DNA of 64,000 nt, from assembly GCF_965363235.1 (NCBI RefSeq), contig NC_134841.1, positions 49,559,078-49,623,077 on the forward strand. The letters are read 5' to 3'. The notes under the pieces were generated by a model. That model saw nothing but the letters and a program-made list of their open reading frames with translations, did no database searches and was not told the DNA's origin. Shown piece by piece: positions 36,588 through 47,394 of the stretch (position 1 is the first letter of the stretch; each line of letters starts with the position of its first letter). The translations under genes and the position numbers were made by a program. Source of the DNA: Mytilus galloprovincialis (lineage: Eukaryota > Mollusca > Bivalvia > Mytilida > Mytilidae).

Positions 36588-37564
36588 TTGTGTATTTTTT
36601 TTTATGAACATTAATAAATTATGTTTAAAACCATGTTAATTTTGACAAGAACTATTTCAAGGACTAGATTCTTTAAAAGAACAATGTGTTTAATTGTAAT
36701 TTCGTTTAACAGTAATAATATGTGTATAAATTGATAGTGAAATTTTTGTGAGAAAAGGAAACAAATATTGACAATGTAATCAATGGGTGTCAGTTGATTG
36801 GGAAAAGTATTTTGTAAATAGATTTGTTGAAGTATTACTCTGTAATAAGAATTTGTTTTATACAAAATATCGAGAGAATATTTTCGTAAATATTGCTATG
36901 GTAGCAGTTTTAAAAGATTTTTACTTCAAAGTTACTGTTTTTGATTATTTGTTGAAGTTTTATTCTTAATTGTATATTTTTTAGTTACGGATCAGTTACG
37001 ATTTGAGAAGAAAAGTTAATTTAGTAGAGAAAGTTTTGAATTTAAGTAATTCATTTTGTTGAAGAAAAATATATTTTAACGTTTGCTTTCAAATGAATAG
37101 TCATTTTTGAAGTTTGATTAATAGCAAATATTGCATTTATGCAATTAAAAGGAAAATACTGCGTTTTAAGGAGCATTTATATTGTTGTCATTTGTAATGA
37201 CGGATTTGGTGTACAATACCAGAAATAACCTATTTTTTATGGTTGTATTTTTTGAGGCAGCGTATATGGCCATTGTGTTGCTTTAATTGTATTTCCATTT
37301 AATAAGAGCCAAGGTCTCTGCTGGTGTCATCATTTATTAAAGTTTGCTCTGTATAACCAATTGTATTGTGGAATATGCAGTAGGAAGTGATTTTTATTTT
37401 GAGTATAGTAAAAGATTTGATATTGATTGAATGAATAATAGCTTGGAAAACATAAATTAGCCATCTTTATTTTTTATGAAAATAATAGATTTTTGAACTA
37501 TTTTAAATGACCAAACGCCTTGACCATTGAAAACAAACGGGGTTTGTTTATTTGTTCGGGGGGA

Positions 37565-37807
37565 TGTTATATGTCAGTTTGGTATGTCAAGTCGTTTGGT
37601 AAAGTTAACATACTTTTATGAGAGTTATCTCTCCTTAACCAGTCTTTGGTGTATTGATATGCGGATTGCATTCCGTATTTGTATGATATGTTAGTTTATC
37701 TTGTTCTCTTGTTTTATTGTAACGATTGGATATGGATGTGTTTTGAAGAATAGAACATCATTAATTTGAACTGTTGTTTAATTATTTATGCCAAGTTAAG
37801 CATAAAA
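37565..37807 (+). repeat. 3' LTR
   Basis: Partner of the 5' LTR. Preceded by the purine tract CGGGGGGA and followed by ATGG, which also precedes the 5' LTR. Confidence 0.9.
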
Positions 37808-37811
37808 ATGG

Positions 37812-38942
37812 GTTAACTGTCCCTTAACTGAAGGACATTGGTTATGCATTTTGAACATCTGGATAGAGGGGCTGGGTTTCATTTTTTTTTACTGAAAATC
37901 CAGGAGGGGGAGGGATGAGTACTTATGACGTCATGCAAGGCTATTTTTTTTAAGGGGAGGGGGCAGCTTGATAGTAAAACAGCTGTAAATTTTGCCACAT
38001 GATGTCTAGCATGAAATTGATCGGAGTGGACAAACCTCTTGAGAAAACAAGAAAAGCGTAATCAATAATCTTATATTATAGTTTTCAAGCCGGATTGAGT
38101 CAGTCAGTCACATCTAAAAAAGAGGGTGTTCTAACTTGTAGATTTCTTTAGAAACGGAACTTCTCATTGACTGGCAGCGATAACAATTATACAGACGCGA
38201 TCTCACCATACGTGACTCAAACAAATTAACTACATTTCACAAATTAAAAAATTTAGAAATTCATGTAACGAATGAAGAATATATACGTGAACAAATTAAG
38301 AAATTGTGTTTACACATTAAAAAATTGCATTTCACAAATCAAGAATTGAATAATTATGGCGGATATTCCCTTCCATAATACAGGCGCTTATTAAAAGTTT
38401 GGGCGTCCGTCCGGCTATGCTGGATGTTAATGTAAGCAGTCAAGCTCAGCTATTAAAATTTTAGATGTTTAACCAGATACCTCGTGTAGGGAGAATGTCA
38501 TATTCTCTGCATATTAAACCTTTGTAGCATGTCACTCTTTCATGGTGCCATTTTATTTCGGAAGGCAACATGTTTTTAAAATTTCAACGACTTTTATTTA
38601 AAACGGCCCTATTACATAAAAAAATTTAATGGAGATTGAAGAAGTTCTTACTGAAGTCATATAAAAAAATCGGTCTTTACGAGCTCTTAATTTCTTTTTT
38701 TAGATTAAAACTCCAACTAGTGTTATTCTCGTTAATAAACGTAAAATATTAGGTCCTATACGTCATTCCCGGTACGATACTAGTAACCTATCTACATGCA
38801 GTATTCATTCTTAATTCAAATAATGCGTGAAATATTTAGCACTGGACGTTATATTTCCTGTGTGTGTGTCTTAAGTGAAGCTCGAAACCTAAAATTTATT
38901 AAAAAAAGCTCGGATAACCAGTTTATGATTTGAAGAGCTTTT
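37812..38942. other. Intergenic, nothing recognised
   Basis: Contains a GA-rich patch at 37905-37975. No supported gene or repeat boundary. Confidence 0.45.
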
Positions 38943-39630
38943 AAAGGGGCACTAGCTGTCAAATTCATGGTCACCAATTTGACTCAAATTCTCACATTTG
39001 ATTAATAACAATGTAAAACATTTATCCAATCTATCAAACGTTTAAAATAAACAGTTTGCGGAGCATGGGGTAGATGATATGTAGGTTCGTTTCGTGTGTA
39101 TTAAAATCCAGATGCCATCTAATTAACTATCGATTTGACCTCAGATGACCATATAAGCGATGTAAACACAAATAGATATGAATAGGTTAAACCAGCACGT
39201 GCAATTGGATTTTTATAGGTCTGTTTGATTTGAATTTATAGATTAAAAATATAAGTTTCTTATTGTTTTTAACCGTATAAGAATGATTTATGTGGATCGA
39301 ATTAGTAATCAAATGATTAACCGTAGTTTCACTTTCACTGTTGACATTTTGTTTCTTTAAATAACCAGTTCACGTACAATGCATGCGTTGTCAGTCTCTA
39401 GCTAGGGGGTTAAATTGAAGTTCACATGAATACCGGTTAGAATGATGATGACGTATTCACTTGCAAGTGAATCAGTCAAAAATTATGTATAATCGCTTAT
39501 TTCAACAAAATTAAAGCAAATTGATTGCTAAAAGCAAATTATTATTTCATTATTCCAATTCAATTAATGATTAATCTAAAAAAAATCATACTTTATTTTT
39601 TTATATATATCGTAGCTAGTGCTCCTTTAA
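38943..39630. mobile_element. ~690-bp element with TAAAGG(G/A)GCACTAGCT ends, copy 1
   Basis: The left end TAAAGGGGCACTAGCT at 38943 is mirrored by AGCTAGTGCTCCTTTA near 39613-39630. The interior matches, inverted, the region 47395-48243, e.g. ATTCATGTGAACTTCAATT there against the inverse at 39410-39432. No transposase frame; superfamily unknown and the target duplication unclear. Confidence 0.7.
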
Positions 39631-40110
39631 AATACCAGACTAATTTTAAAAAAGGAAGCCAATTCTGCTCAAAGCCCGCCGTGCAAAAAAAAATCACTTC
39701 TGAAGAACAACGTCTCTATGGACGTTATAAACAAAATAGTAAATTGGTCATATACGTAATTCATGTTTTTCTATGCTTTACACGTATTTTTCATATATTA
39801 TTATCCATCATCATATCACACTGACGCTAGACGCATGACAAATTCAAAATCAAGCACACCTTTTTACCTGCATGCTTTCTAGTTACCGCCAAAAAAAATC
39901 CCTGCTTACCTGTAATATATTTTCATACCTGTGTATTTGTATTCAGTCGTTGGATGTGTTGCGCCATATTATATATTTTTATAGAAAGGTGAGTTAGTAA
40001 ATCGATAGTTTATTATAGTGTCATAATCTAGTATACATCATCATATACAATATAAAAATCTTTAGAACCATATTAGATACGGAGGTCTTTTATAGGACAG
40101 ATGAGACATT
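39631..40110. other. Intergenic, nothing recognised
   Basis: AT-rich, no supported gene. Confidence 0.4.
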
Positions 40111-40395
40111 AATTTAATTTAAACATATTTATTTATAGTGGATTGGGAAAACAAGTTTTGCAACTTATATAAATCCCTTTCCACTTAGCGGGTACGAGTG
40201 CTGCCTTGTAGCGGCATTAGCCTACTCTTTTTTCGAAATCTACATGGGTGTCTTTAACGTGCAAGAGATATGGCTCTCTCTTAACACGGGTCTGCCATTT
40301 ATCGTCCCCTTCCGGCGGACTATCATCGTTTCCTCAAGACCATACTCGCAAATGGTGTCAAGGGAGAGCCGAAAATTGAGTTCCTGAGACATTTT
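40110..40395 (+). repeat. SINE-like repeat, longer copy
   Basis: It contains GTAGCGGCATTAGCCTACTC, TCGAAATCTACATGGGTGTC and AACGTGCAAGAGATATGGCT. I recognise this sequence type as dispersed in several invertebrate genomes. The truncated inverted copy is at 30095-30257. Ends are approximate. Confidence 0.6.
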
Positions 40396-40431
40396 CATTC
40401 TTTAAAAAAACAATATATATGTAGGACTCTA

Positions 40432-40674
40432 AAGTGCGAAAGTACTCTAAAGTGCGATGGTCTACGGCTACGCTAAAGTGCGATGGTGTCGGACACTAAA
40501 GTCATTGGCGGATCCAGGAGGGGGGGGGGGTCCGGAGGTTTGAACCCCCCTTTTTTGGGACGATCAATGCATTTGAATGAGGACATGTGGTTGGAACACC
40601 CCTCCCCCTTTATCATGTGTTAGGATCCCCCTTTTTAAAATGGCTGGATCCGCCCCTGAAAGTGCGATGGTCGT
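40432..40674 (+). repeat. CTAAAGTGCGATGG iterated motif
   Basis: The 14-bp motif or close variants occur at about 40429, 40446, 40472 and across the insertion at 40497/40659. The last copy is split by element 40503-40658, which dates the iteration before the insertion. Confidence 0.75.
40503..40658. mobile_element. 156-bp MITE, CATTGGCGGATCCAG ends, TSD AAAGT
   Basis: Terminal repeats CATTGGCGGATCCAG and CTGGATCCGCCCCTG are flanked by AAAGT on both sides (40498-40502 and 40659-40663). The interior includes a poly(G) run, GATCAATGCATTTGAATGAG and C-rich tracts shared with 48078-48229. The CA...TG ends with a 5-bp TSD suggest a hAT-type MITE (inference). Confidence 0.85.
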
Positions 40675-40916
40675 TTGCTTTTTAGTCCGATGATATGACA
40701 CGCTAACTTCCGATGGCGTAACGCGGATGTGGTTCAGGCAATGGTTTTCTTTTATTGCTGAGTTTCTGTCACATTTTTGTTTTATTCATTTATATATCAA
40801 GTCGTAGTCTTTCTCTTTTGAATTGTTTTACACTGGTCATTATATTGTTTTACACTGGTCATTATATAACCTATGCTGCATGGACGGTGACATTCCATTA
40901 GTCCGACAACCATTAT

Positions 40917-41331
40917 TCCGTCAGCCAATCACTCTGACAGCCCACTATTCCGACAGCCGATTACTCCGACAGCCCACTATTCCGACAACCCATTATTCCG
41001 GCAAAGCATCTGTCTTATGTTTATGGGTAAATTTTCTCTAAAAAGACCAACTCCGTTCTCTTTTATATTTGTGATTGTCCGTTTTGATTCCAATTATTCT
41101 TTCCATGCGGTATATTCCGTCAGCCAATCACTCCGACAGCCCACTATTCCGACAGCCGATTACTCCGACAGCCCACTATTCCGACAACCCATTACTCCGA
41201 CAGCCCATTATTCCGGCAAAGCATCGGTCTTATGTTTATGGGTAAATTTTCTCTAAAAAGACCAACTCCGTTCTCTTTTATATTTGTGATTGTCCGTTTT
41301 GATTCTAATTATTCTTTCCATGCGGTATATT
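40917..41331 (+). repeat. Tandem ~200/215-bp duplication in the left arm
   Basis: The block from TTCCGTCAGCCAATCACTC to CCATGCGGTATA occurs twice (40917-41116 and 41117-41331). The second copy has one extra 16-bp unit, an example of unit gain or loss. Few other differences. Confidence 0.85.
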
Positions 41332-41808
41332 TGTCTCAGTATATTAGAGTTGATACACATGCTTATTGCAACTGCTCAGTCCTTTCCCTCGTCCTTCTTT
41401 CGTTTTACGTGTCTGGGTATTTTATTTGTCCTTATATTTCATCGTTTGTGTGTCCACTGTCAGTCTGCTGTTGTAGTTCGTTGTTTGTTGGTGTCTTGGT
41501 CTACCTTCTTTCACTTTGATTTTTTGGTTTCCCCCTTTTGCGTATTAGATAAACATGATAAATCGTCGTTGTCAACACAAGAAAACTTTACTCTTATGGG
41601 AAAACTGATGATTTTTTCAATTATGTATAATACACGTCTTGATACTGACTGTGCTTTTGATATCAATCAACGAGTTAGGTTTTATTTCTATTTTGTTTTG
41701 GCTCCATTTGTAACTGAAGCTTATGGTGAAATAAAAATATTTATATCATTTATTAGTATTGTAATGTCTTAGTGTTGACCCAATCATTATACCATCGCTT
41801 CGAAAAAA

Positions 41809-41911
41809 AGGGGGGATACTGTTTTACCTCTGTCTGTACGTCCGTTCATCCGTCAGTCGGTCCGTCAGTTAGTCCGTCCGTCCAATAAATATTTTCGTTG
41901 CATCTTTTTCA
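41809..41911 (+). repeat. ~103-bp repeat shared with 47441-47543
   Basis: GGGGGGATACTGTTTTACCT through GTTGCATCTTTTT is nearly identical at both places and includes imperfect CCGT repeats. Elsewhere the two flanks differ, so it is a small dispersed element or an end fragment of one. Confidence 0.75.
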
Positions 41912-42405
41912 TGAACTACATTACAAGGATTTCTGACTGAATTTGGTTTCCGGGTTTATTGAAGTCGGTTATATCGTGTGATACGTTTTCGAATTCAGTA
42001 CTCAACAACTTCCTGTTTACCGAAATATTTGGGCGAGGGTTATATCATCAGTAGCTCGAACCATCACTGGTTGTTCTTGCTCTTTATAGACCCTGTGATT
42101 TGGAAAACGAAATATTCTTTTCTGTTCCTTCTATATACAGATTTCGAATTGAGTATATAATAGAAAGTATTTGAACTACTTTAGCCGTATGTAATATATA
42201 CGGAGTTATTTAAAAAAAATGTTCTTACATAAACGTAATGATTCCGACAGACAAATTTTATTTTACCCTGATACCCTGATACCCGACTAGATAAGTGTCG
42301 GACTTATGGGTTGTCGGAGCAATGAGTTGTCGGACTATTGGGTTGTCGGACAAATGGGCTGTCGGACTAATGGGCTGTAGGAATAATGGCGTGTAACCGC
42401 ATGGA

Positions 42406-43123
42406 CCATGGCTTTACGTTGACGACAGTATGATTATTAGTTGCATACATGCGGTTAGATAGTTTATTTCATTTTTGCCGTTGGATTCTTTTTTTTTAAA
42501 TTTAGATCGGGTTGCTATTTTTTCTTTGAATTGTTTTACACGTTTTTTTTAGGATTATGTACCCTTGTGTTGATTCAATGATAAAAATATGGAAATTTTA
42601 TAGAAAATCCACAGCCTTTCCCCTTGTACTCTCATATTTTGCAATTCGGTGACTGATAGAGAATTATTGCATGCAGTGCTATTTCCTTAAAACAAGTTTA
42701 TAAATTAATTTACTGGTTAAAACAAATATACATATAGACCAAATCAAGTACCTTTCAGGGTCTGCTCAACTTTAGTGACTCAGCAGAAGTTTTTTTTTAA
42801 TTAAAAGGTTGTTTAGAACTTTTTGTAAAAAATAAACACCAGCACATCATAGAAAACCAAGTGAGTAATCTATGTTTCAAATTTTATAACATCTTTGTAT
42901 TAAGGGAATACGATACAGTAGCAGGGGCAGATAATAATGTTTTCAAAACTTTTCGTGTTGTTTTCGCGACGTTGGTAACCAGAACGTTGTAATTTCGCGA
43001 TGTTTCTAATAAGAACGTTAACATTTCGCGACGTCGCTTTAAATGAAGTCATATTTTCGCGGAATATTCACTGACGTCACAATCAGGTTGCGCGAATTTC
43101 AAAAAAGTACCTGCTAAAAAAGC
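42406..43123. other. Intergenic; CG-rich inverted motifs at 42960-43040
   Basis: TTTCGCGA(C/T)G(T) occurs three or four times between 42963 and 43033 with AAGAACGTTA-type spacers. No gene recognised. Confidence 0.45.
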
Positions 43124-43550
43124 GGCCATGTTGTTTCTAAAAGACGGCGAAATCCGCCGAAGAGCAGTGAGATCAAAGGAAATACTGGAGATGAACAAAA
43201 ATAAATCAAATACAACTTTGCATGACGAATTGAAAAGAAAAGGTAAAAGACACAGAAGAGAGTTCTGACAGTATAACATGGAAAGACGGAAGAAAAATTG
43301 TGGAGCTTTTTAGTCTGGCAAAAGCACTGAATAGCTGCCAAAACTGTACGGCCAAACAGAATCTGCTCAACGTACTAAGAGAAAGAAAAATTGCAAGGAT
43401 TTCGGAGCTATCCTACTATTCGTTGCTTAAACTGTAACATGCTGAATAACATTTTAACAAATAAGACAAAAGAACCTGCTATTTTTGACATCAGCACAAA
43501 CATGACAAAAGCTGCAATAGCTAATTATGAGTATAGATTTTATATAATTT
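43124..43550 (+). pseudogene. Mutator-like transposase N-terminal relic
   Basis: An initial frame reads MLFLKDGEIRRRAVRSKEIL. A shifted frame then gives WKDGRKIVELFSLAKALNSC followed by CTAKQNLL. A third frame gives CLNCNMLNNILTNKTKEP and FDISTNMTKAAI. The W..GR.IVEL..LA..L..C..C and C..CN.LN....T order is what I recall from the N-terminal domain of Mutator-like transposases common in molluscs. The catalytic DDE part is absent and two frameshifts are visible. Confidence 0.6.
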
Positions 43551-43740
43551 GACCTTTGGTTTTCCCGTTTGAATGGTTTTACACTAGTAATTTTAGGGCC
43601 CTTTATAGCTTGCTGTTTGGTGTGAGCCAAGGATCCATGTTGAAGGCCGTACCTTGACCTATTATGGTTTACTTTTATAAATTGTTACCTGGATTGAGAG
43701 TTGTCTTATTGCCACTCATACCACATCTTCCTATATCTAT
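43540..43740 (+). repeat. Mussel repeat family F, copy 2
   Basis: Runs through TTTTACACTAGTAATTTTAG, TTGAAGGCCGTACCTTGACC and ACCACATCTTCCTA. Matches 50398-50625 inverted. Confidence 0.65.
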
Positions 43741-43985
43741 TAATATCTGTTTGGGCAAAGAAATATGTTATATTTGGTTTTCATGTTATATTTGTTATTC
43801 TCGTGGTGTTTTGTCTGATGCTTGGTCCGTTTCTGTGTGTGTTACGTTTCGGTGTTATGTCGTTGTTCTCCTCTTATATTTAATGCGTTTCCCTCGGTTT
43901 TAGTTTGTTACCCCGATTTTGTTTTTTGTCCATGGATTTATGAGTTTTGAACAGCGGTATACTACTGTTGCCTTTATTTAATGTC
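43741..43985 (+). repeat. Mussel dispersed repeat, family G
   Basis: Contains CGGTGTTATGTCGTTGTTCT, TGCGTTTCCCTCGGTTTTAG and GAACAGCGGTATACTACTGT. I know it as very common in mussel sequence. The small hydrophobic frames here are not genes. Confidence 0.6.
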
Positions 43986-44512
43986 CAGCGGCAAATATTT
44001 AATTGCACATTTATGATATCAACATGTTATTTTAATGAAACTAAAAAAATGAGAAAACGTATGAACCCGTAGGGTGGCCGAATCAGGTCTAGTGTAGGAA
44101 GATTTGAAATCCATACACAAAAGTCATTACTACGGCGTAGGGTACAGCTGTGCAATATTTTTCATGACGAGAACATATATTTTCATCCATTGATAATGAA
44201 GTCAATAATACTATCTTGAATTGAAAGATAATCAGAATCAAAATAGTTTGTGTCTTTATTTTTTTCTTCTTGTATAGCATTGGGTAGACTGCAAATTGAA
44301 TGGTGAATTGTTATTGTACGGCCGAATTTAACAGACAATCAATAAAATAACAAAACCGACTGCATATGCGAGACCCTCATGGTGGACAAGGTCGTACAAC
44401 ACCCCTATTCGTAAATAAAAATATAAATAAAGAAGTCTCTCATCCTGTTCCGGACTTGCCTTGGTACATAAAAAAAATTGCAGAGTTTAATTGATTTCTT
44501 AAAAATATCATA

Positions 44513-44821
44513 CACTGTAAAAATGGTGTTTAGATCCTAAACACAATTCTAAGCACATCTTTTGTGCACTTTTTTTACATGTTTAGATCTAAACGTGTCT
44601 CAGTACAAGGTGTTTAGGATTGTGTTTAGAATCGTGTTTAGCTTAGAAAAATGTGTTTAATTTCTATACACTTTCATTTTTAAACGTGTTTAAATTCATG
44701 TCATGTTTAAATATTATGTGCTTACTGAAAAATGTGTTTAGAAATTAAACACAATCCTAAACACGTTTAGATCTAAACATGTATCACAAGTGTTTAAATT
44801 CTATGCTAGATATTTACAGTG
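44513..44821. mobile_element. CACTGTAAA-ended MITE, TSD TA
   Basis: The ends CACTGTAAA at the left and TTTACAGTG at the right are flanked by TA on both sides. The interior is a large imperfect palindrome of GTGTTTAGATC / GATCTAAACA(C/T)G words. CACTG ends with a short TSD resemble CACTA/EnSpm or mariner-like MITEs; assignment is open. Confidence 0.7.
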
Positions 44822-44984
44822 TATGTGTATATGTGTATGTAGAATAGGTGTCAATAAAAGTCCGTTAAAAAGATTTTAAAAAATTACATTGGTGTCGTTT
44901 TTGTTTTGAATTTAAGCAAAATATTGCCAATAGATGCAGAATTGTCACACGTTAGTTTGTTTAATTGGTTTATTTTTTGTGTAT

Positions 44985-45305
44985 ATCAATCTGGCCAGTG
45001 TTATAGACCAAAACAAGAAAACGTCCGTTCACATGCTGTTAAAAGGGCTTGCAATTCAATGGTGTCGTTTGTTATTGTATATCATATTTGTATTTCGTTC
45101 ATTGTTTTGTACTTAACTCAGGCCGTAAGTTTCCCGTTTGAGTTGTTTTGCATTTGTCATATAGGGTCTTTTCATAGCTGACTATGCGGTATGGGTCTTA
45201 AACATTGTTGAAGGCCGTCCGATGTCCTATAGTCGTTTACGTCTTTGTCATTTGATCTCTGGTTGAGATTTGCCTCATTGGTAATCATACCACGTCTTCT
45301 TATTT
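44985..45305 (+). repeat. Mussel repeat family F, copy 3
   Basis: Contains AAGGGCTTGCAATTCAATGG, CATAGCTGACTATGCGGTAT and TTGTTGAAGGCCGTCCGATG, ending near CCACGTCTTCTTA. Short frames in it are not genes. Confidence 0.65.
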
Positions 45306-47394
45306 GTATAAGCATCTCCCTTTTGTACTTCAATGTATTGAGAGAGATAAATTGAAGTATCGACAAATGTACACTAATTGCAGACAGACAGACAGATCAG
45401 AAAGTGTACACACGTTAAAACTCGTCGCTGTCAAGCTGATTAGCAATTATGAAGTCATGCAGTAGCGTTGATTCTGAGAAAAGTAACACAATTATAGTTA
45501 GACCATCGGACAGAAGAACAAATAAAGTGTTTTCAATATAGCTCTACTTCTAGACATACAAGTACGCTATATTCACACAGTTACGCCGTATGAAAGGTAA
45601 TGCAACTTATCTATCGATAAAGACATCCTTGAATATTATTCTCTAATATACTAGCTGCTGTACTTCCTATGAAATGTTATACTTTCAGTCGACTAAGGCA
45701 ATTATGACATGAAATTGCACAAAACAGCTCGAACTATAGAACAAGAAGTACTCCTTATAATCTAAATTTGAAAGATGATTATTTTTTAATGTAAAAAGAA
45801 AAAAAATCCAAGTACGTCGGGGCCTTTTAAAGCTGACAGGTTTTGTCACTGTTGAAGGTTATACGGTTGTTAATTAATCGTATCACCTCACTTAATTTAT
45901 AGTTGGTTCACATTTTGCCATGTTAGGGCCAATAATGTTGGCTATCCTCTTTCGGTAAATGAAGCAATTTAAAACTAATGTCGGACGGAGGTGCGCCTGT
46001 ATACTTCTATAAGATTTTTATGTTTGCCGTACATCTGACAAAGTAATCTGCTGGGATCCTTTTTTATATCCTTTTTTTTATTATGAAAAGGTTCCTGTCC
46101 AAATTCCGTTTCGTAAATGTTTAGCCTCATGTTTAATAGCACAAATGTTTAGCGATTTTATGAATAACCATCTTATGAATTTTTTTGATAAGTATCAACG
46201 CTTTGGAAAACACCTTCATATACTTGACAGCGTAGTCGTGTACGGCGGGAATGATTACACGACGTTGGTGCGATTAAAACTTTATATAACGTAATTTAGC
46301 GCCATACTGACAGACGTCGTAAAAATTTAAGGTATATGGCTTTTATTGAAAAAACAAGCACATGGACCCATATTTTTTTCTTTTGCAATCAATCAAGTAC
46401 TGTTTCAAGAACACTCCCCCAAAATTTCAAGAAAAAATCAACGATCAATTTTTTTCTGCACTTCCGAAAAGACGCAAAAATATGGTCAATTTCTTCATTT
46501 CGCATATATCAATCTAAATCCGGAAAATGATAATTTGGTTTAACCTTAAACTTGTTCCAGCATGTAGCTGCCATGGATCAAGGGAACGTTTTTCAAAAAA
46601 CCCGGTTAAGTTATGACTTTTTGTTCAAAAGTATTGTTACTTTCTTTAAAAGTCATTATTTATGAATTTTCGGGAATTTTCTTCCAAATATGCAAATTTC
46701 GAACCAAATTATCTCAAAAAGTAAGTCATGAAGGTACTTTTTTCTTTTCATATTTGGAAAGTACACATTAAAATTGACTTACTATCAAAATTTTAGGAAA
46801 AAATCAACGAGGGATCTCTACTGTATCGTATGCCCTTTTAAAGGCTATGGATTTTCTATGAAAATAATGGTTTATTTGCCACAAAGTCCCCCTTTCTCTA
46901 TTGAATGCAACAAAACATGCTTTACACGAAGTATTCTTTGTATATGTACAAAATGGCCTATCACTATTATTCATTATATTTGTTGTTTTGATACTATTTC
47001 AGTTAGAAAAGTTCATACTTGACCGGCTACAGAAGGTGTCATAAACACAGGCTCTCGTCTCAGAAAAAAAATCCTATATATACGGTATAGAGGATTTTTT
47101 TTTGTTATATAAAGGTATATACGGGAAAAAATCTGAGATGCCTGTGGTCATAACCCTTAAGGCCCATTGATCTTTATAAAAAAGCATGCTGTGTAAAACA
47201 ATGCTCTTTGTTAAAAATCATCAGTTGCATACATCAATGACATTAGGTCGTGACTAGAGAGTTGTTGAATTGGCTATCATATATTATGATGATGATCTGT
47301 CGCTGTCTAGTTGACGTATACTCCTTATTTAACATTTTACGTGGGTTTTTTTCCTTCTAGTTCTTAGTTTTTATGTTCGTTTGCGATATTTTTG
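45306..47394. other. Intergenic, nothing recognised except a small palindrome
   Basis: At 47058-47145, CTCAGAAAAAAAATCCTATA and TATACGGGAAAAAATCTGAG are partly inverted around a TATAC-rich centre. No supported gene in this 2.1 kb. Confidence 0.45.

Larger units (their letters stand above)
35560..37807 (+). mobile_element. Non-autonomous Ty3/gypsy-type LTR retrotransposon with identical LTRs
   Basis: Two 243-bp LTRs (35560-35802 and 37565-37807) start TGTTATATGTCAG, end AAGCATAAAA and read as identical. The target duplication is ATGG (35556-35559 and 37808-37811). A candidate primer-binding site TGGTGGAGGAACCCGG starts directly after the 5' LTR (35803), and a purine tract CGGGGGGA precedes the 3' LTR. 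The 1.76-kb interior lacks gag, protease, reverse transcriptase and RNase H. It keeps only the coding remnant at 36031-36587. Identical LTRs point to a recent insertion, mobilised in trans by a full-length relative (inference). Confidence 0.9.
40876..42405. mobile_element. Foldback-like element with minisatellite inverted arms
   Basis: The left arm (about 40876-41222) consists of ~16-bp units of the type ATTCCGACAGCCCACT. The right arm (about 42294-42405) has the inverse, e.g. ATGGGCTGTCGGACTA. The outermost ends also mirror: GCATGGACGG at the left against CCGCATGGACC at the right, then CCATTAGTCCGACA. Inverted arms built from short tandem repeats are typical of Foldback-type elements (family knowledge); assignment is inference. 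The interior frames show no recognisable protein. Confidence 0.6.

Noticed and set aside
41290..41772. 160-residue hydrophobic open frame
   Set aside because: It lies inside the foldback-like element, overlaps mussel repeat-like sequence, has AT-driven composition and no family signal.
43049..43341. Two overlapping minus-strand frames of ~75 residues
   Set aside because: They are shadows of the plus-strand Mutator-like relic.
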